From assembly GCF_051020765.1 (NCBI RefSeq), contig NC_134934.1:2480001-2544000 (forward strand): a DNA stretch of 64,000 nucleotides, written 5' to 3'. Positions 61,949-64,000 of the stretch are shown here, in pieces (the stretch's first letter is position 1; every line of letters begins with the position of its first letter). The notes below the pieces were generated by a model. That model was not told the origin of the DNA. It saw only the letters and a program-made list of their open reading frames with translations, and made no database searches. The translations under genes and the position numbers were made by a program. Source of the stretch: Lasioglossum baleicum. Its lineage: Eukaryota; Arthropoda; Insecta; Hymenoptera; Halictidae.

Positions 61949-62813
61949 GTTTACATTGACGCCGAACAAAAACGATTGAACCTATGTTCGTGGTGAATAG
62001 ATACAAATATTAGCGAAAGCGCCACCTTTCAAAAAATATATAATAATAAAGGTTTATAAAAATAATTAAAAATCGGCGGAGAGACTTTCCGAATAACCCA
62101 ATATTAGCGTCTTCGTATTCGTTCACACGTGTCCGCGCGATCGAACGAGCCCGTTCCATCTGGTGGATTACGTTCGTTTCAAAGCCCGCGTCAAGGGGAT
62201 GCAGTAGATAAGGGCAAGGTAAGCAAGAGCGCCGTCGCAAATAGATTCAAAAGTTCCCAGGAAGGGTTTCGAGCGCAACGTCGATGAGCTGGCAATTTTG
62301 AGCACCTCCAGTCGCAGAGCGCAGTGGCTCGGTGTGTAGAAGCAGGGGAAGAGTAATTCAGTAAAGGATAAACTGGGCGACGCTAGGGCCGATAAACATC
62401 GCGGCGGTTGGACGGGGTGCTCGTCGCGTCGCCTCGCGTCGCCTCGCGCCGCGCAAAAGGATTCCACAAAGTGGATGATAACGGCGTCGTCGAGCTGCGC
62501 GCCGCGATAAGATCCTCCCCGGAGAAATGACGCGAAAAACGGGTTATCCTTCGCAATGACGTTATCGTTTCGTCGGAATCTGTCCCTGTGTGCTCTCTCC
62601 TCGCCGCCACCCATACGATAATCGTGTCGTTTCGCGTGCAAAACGCACAACTGTGAAATCCCTTCTCGCTACTGGCGTGCCTCTGTGTTTACTCTGCGTG
62701 GAATTGAGTCGTTCGCGAACCTAATCGATTAATTCTACCTTTTAACCCTTAGCACTCAAATGGTGACTCCGAGGCGCGATTCACAATTTTTCCCGAACCT
62801 ATTTCGGGGGAAC

Positions 62814-63143
62814 TGTTGCATTGATTAAGGAAATGGCCGCGGAGACAGATCATTTGAAGTAGCTTGTAATTGAATTCCTCATTTGTCCATTGAAACGGCA
62901 GAAAAAGCTGAATAGAACACTTAATCAGTACCAAGACATTTCTCCTGGCCCAGAATATTTTCATTGCGCAGGCTGTCAAGAAATGATACGTAACAGTGAA
63001 ATTAACACGATTCACTGTTACGTATTATTTCTTGACACTGTTCTATTTAGCCTTTTCTGCCGTTTCAATGGACAAATGAGCAATTCAATTACTAACTACT
63101 TCAAATAATCTGTCTCCGCCGCAATTTCCTTGATCAATGCAAA
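62814..63143. mobile_element. Foldback element with an asymmetric arm, about 330 bp
   Basis: The left arm (GTTGCATTGATTAAGGAAAT, then GGAGACAGATCATTTGAAGT, then TTTGTCCATTGAAACGGCAG) is mirrored at the right (CTGCCGTTTCAATGGACAAA, then ACTTCAAATAATCTGTCTCC, then CCTTGATCAATGCAAAC). The core TGTCAAGAAATGATACGTAA also recurs inverted. The left arm has about 55 extra bases (62922-62976) with no partner. The superfamily is unknown. Confidence 0.75.
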
Positions 63144-64000
63144 CAAATATTCAAACGACAGTGGGGAGTATATATAAATATTTCTTGACGAGTTTGTGTG
63201 AACTTGTTTTCCAAGAGCTTCTTCGTGCTCCACTTTGCTAGAATTTAGATATTCATTAATGGATGCTGCATATAATTCAAATATCGTGTGAACTCGGTTG
63301 TCTGCTATATTATAGTTTGCAACAGAGTTTCCCCGACAGTGGTAATTTATTGCAATTCTGGTCCCCGGTAGTTCCTGGTAATATTGGAACTATCGAGTGA
63401 CGCGGTTGTTGCTCGATGTATCTTAAAATATCGTTTGTTCGAGGAGAATTTCTTTAGTGAATGGAAATCTTGTTAGATTAGCAAGAATTTCTACCTGCAG
63501 CATGAATAAAAATGGGGTGAAAGCAGCCGCGGGAAAGGAAGAAACGGTGAAATATTCACGCTGTCGCGTGACAGAGTTTCTCGTTGCGTACATACTAAAT
63601 TCGCGAGGGCGACAGGTTCCGGATCGCTCGAAGCGAATAACAAAGTTGATTCCAGGGGTTTTTCCCTCGTCACTTCAGAGTTTACGATAACTCGAGCAGG
63701 GGCCTCCTCGGAACACTCGACAGCTCTCTAAACATCGTTCGAGCCCGAAACTGCAGCAGCAAATTTCGGTTCGAAATATCAATTCGAGGAACCCGCCACA
63801 GCCGTTTCCCGGACGTGTAAAACTTCCTCGAAGAAGAAGCCGACCAGTGGAAGTATCGGTGGTGGGTACACGATCGAGATACGAGCCCGTCGTATATTAT
63901 TTACGATCGGTGAAGGGTCGCGGCGAAAATCGTGGATGAAAATCGGTTTTCCAGCAGCGTGTCCCTCCGATCCCGTGCTCGCTCTCTCTTTCGTTCGACG

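Larger units (their letters stand above)
61270..62101. mobile_element. Mariner deletion derivative with a nested hAT insertion
   Basis: It is flanked by TA (61268-61269, 62102-62103). The left end TTGAGTTGTTCGAAAAGT and right end (reverse) TTGGGTTATTCGGAAAGT are typical mariner termini, followed in both arms by CGCCGATTTTT. Removing the nested hAT and one target copy leaves about 396 bp, far below the roughly 1.3 kb of a full mariner. Transcription direction of the remnant gene is minus. Confidence 0.9.
43074..64000 (-). other. Upstream intron or 5' flank of the Ig gene
   Basis: Everything above the acceptor at 43074 is upstream of the first visible Ig exon. That exon starts mid-codon, so at least one more coding exon must exist at higher coordinates, either unrecognised here or beyond the window. 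I found no signal-peptide exon on the minus strand. The stretch contains several MITEs and foldbacks, (GA)n tracts, one unclassified 90-codon plus-strand ORF and a nested mariner/hAT. The intervals 44500-46540, 50400-53950, 54700-58170 and 59240-61260 hold no feature I can support. Confidence 0.6.

Overview
This 64-kb window is eukaryotic and almost entirely non-coding. It looks like insect nuclear DNA, most likely hymenopteran (bee, ant or wasp). The evidence is strong CpG retention, AT-rich stretches alternating with GC-rich ones, many (GA/CT)n microsatellites, decayed Tc1/mariner, hAT and piggyBac-type elements, and coding exons bounded by GT-AG introns. The genus cannot be fixed from this sequence alone. 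Nearly all open frames here are chance frames, many of them read through CT/GA repeats.

The one gene I can support lies on the minus strand. Two exons, 42911..43073 and 5635..5777, join in frame (phase 2) into one complete I-set immunoglobulin domain of about 102 codons. They are separated by an intron of about 37 kb. The domain resembles the single Ig of neuregulins and of the arthropod EGF-receptor ligand Vein: basic residues before the E-strand, a DSGTYEC signature, and phase-1 introns on both sides with an internal split. The EGF exon that would prove this is not visible and should lie beyond base 1. The signal-peptide exons should lie beyond base 64000 or are unrecognised.

Layout. 1..5634 is the downstream intron, with a hAT-type element full of TTAGTCA-like units (127..724), two TTAA-flanked piggyBac-like MITEs and one TA-flanked MITE. 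5635..5777 is the Ig 3' exon. 5778..42910 is the giant intron: microsatellites, several TA-flanked foldback MITEs, a decayed Tc1/mariner copy (24139), a short probable retrotransposon tail inside a MITE arm (25295), and at least five minisatellites. 42911..43073 is the Ig 5' exon. 43074..64000 is upstream intron or 5' flank: an unclassified 90-codon ORF (43414), more MITEs and foldbacks, and near the end a mariner deletion derivative carrying a nested hAT insertion (61270..62101).

The best-supported new observations are these. Two hAT-like elements share CAGAGTTGGGCA-type ends and have perfect 8-bp target duplications but different internal short-repeat arrays. One of them is nested in a mariner just upstream of the transposase start. 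A degenerate 77-89 bp tandem array repeatedly carries a GTAAGT donor-like motif. I found no convincing tRNA, rRNA, CRISPR array or additional conserved gene.
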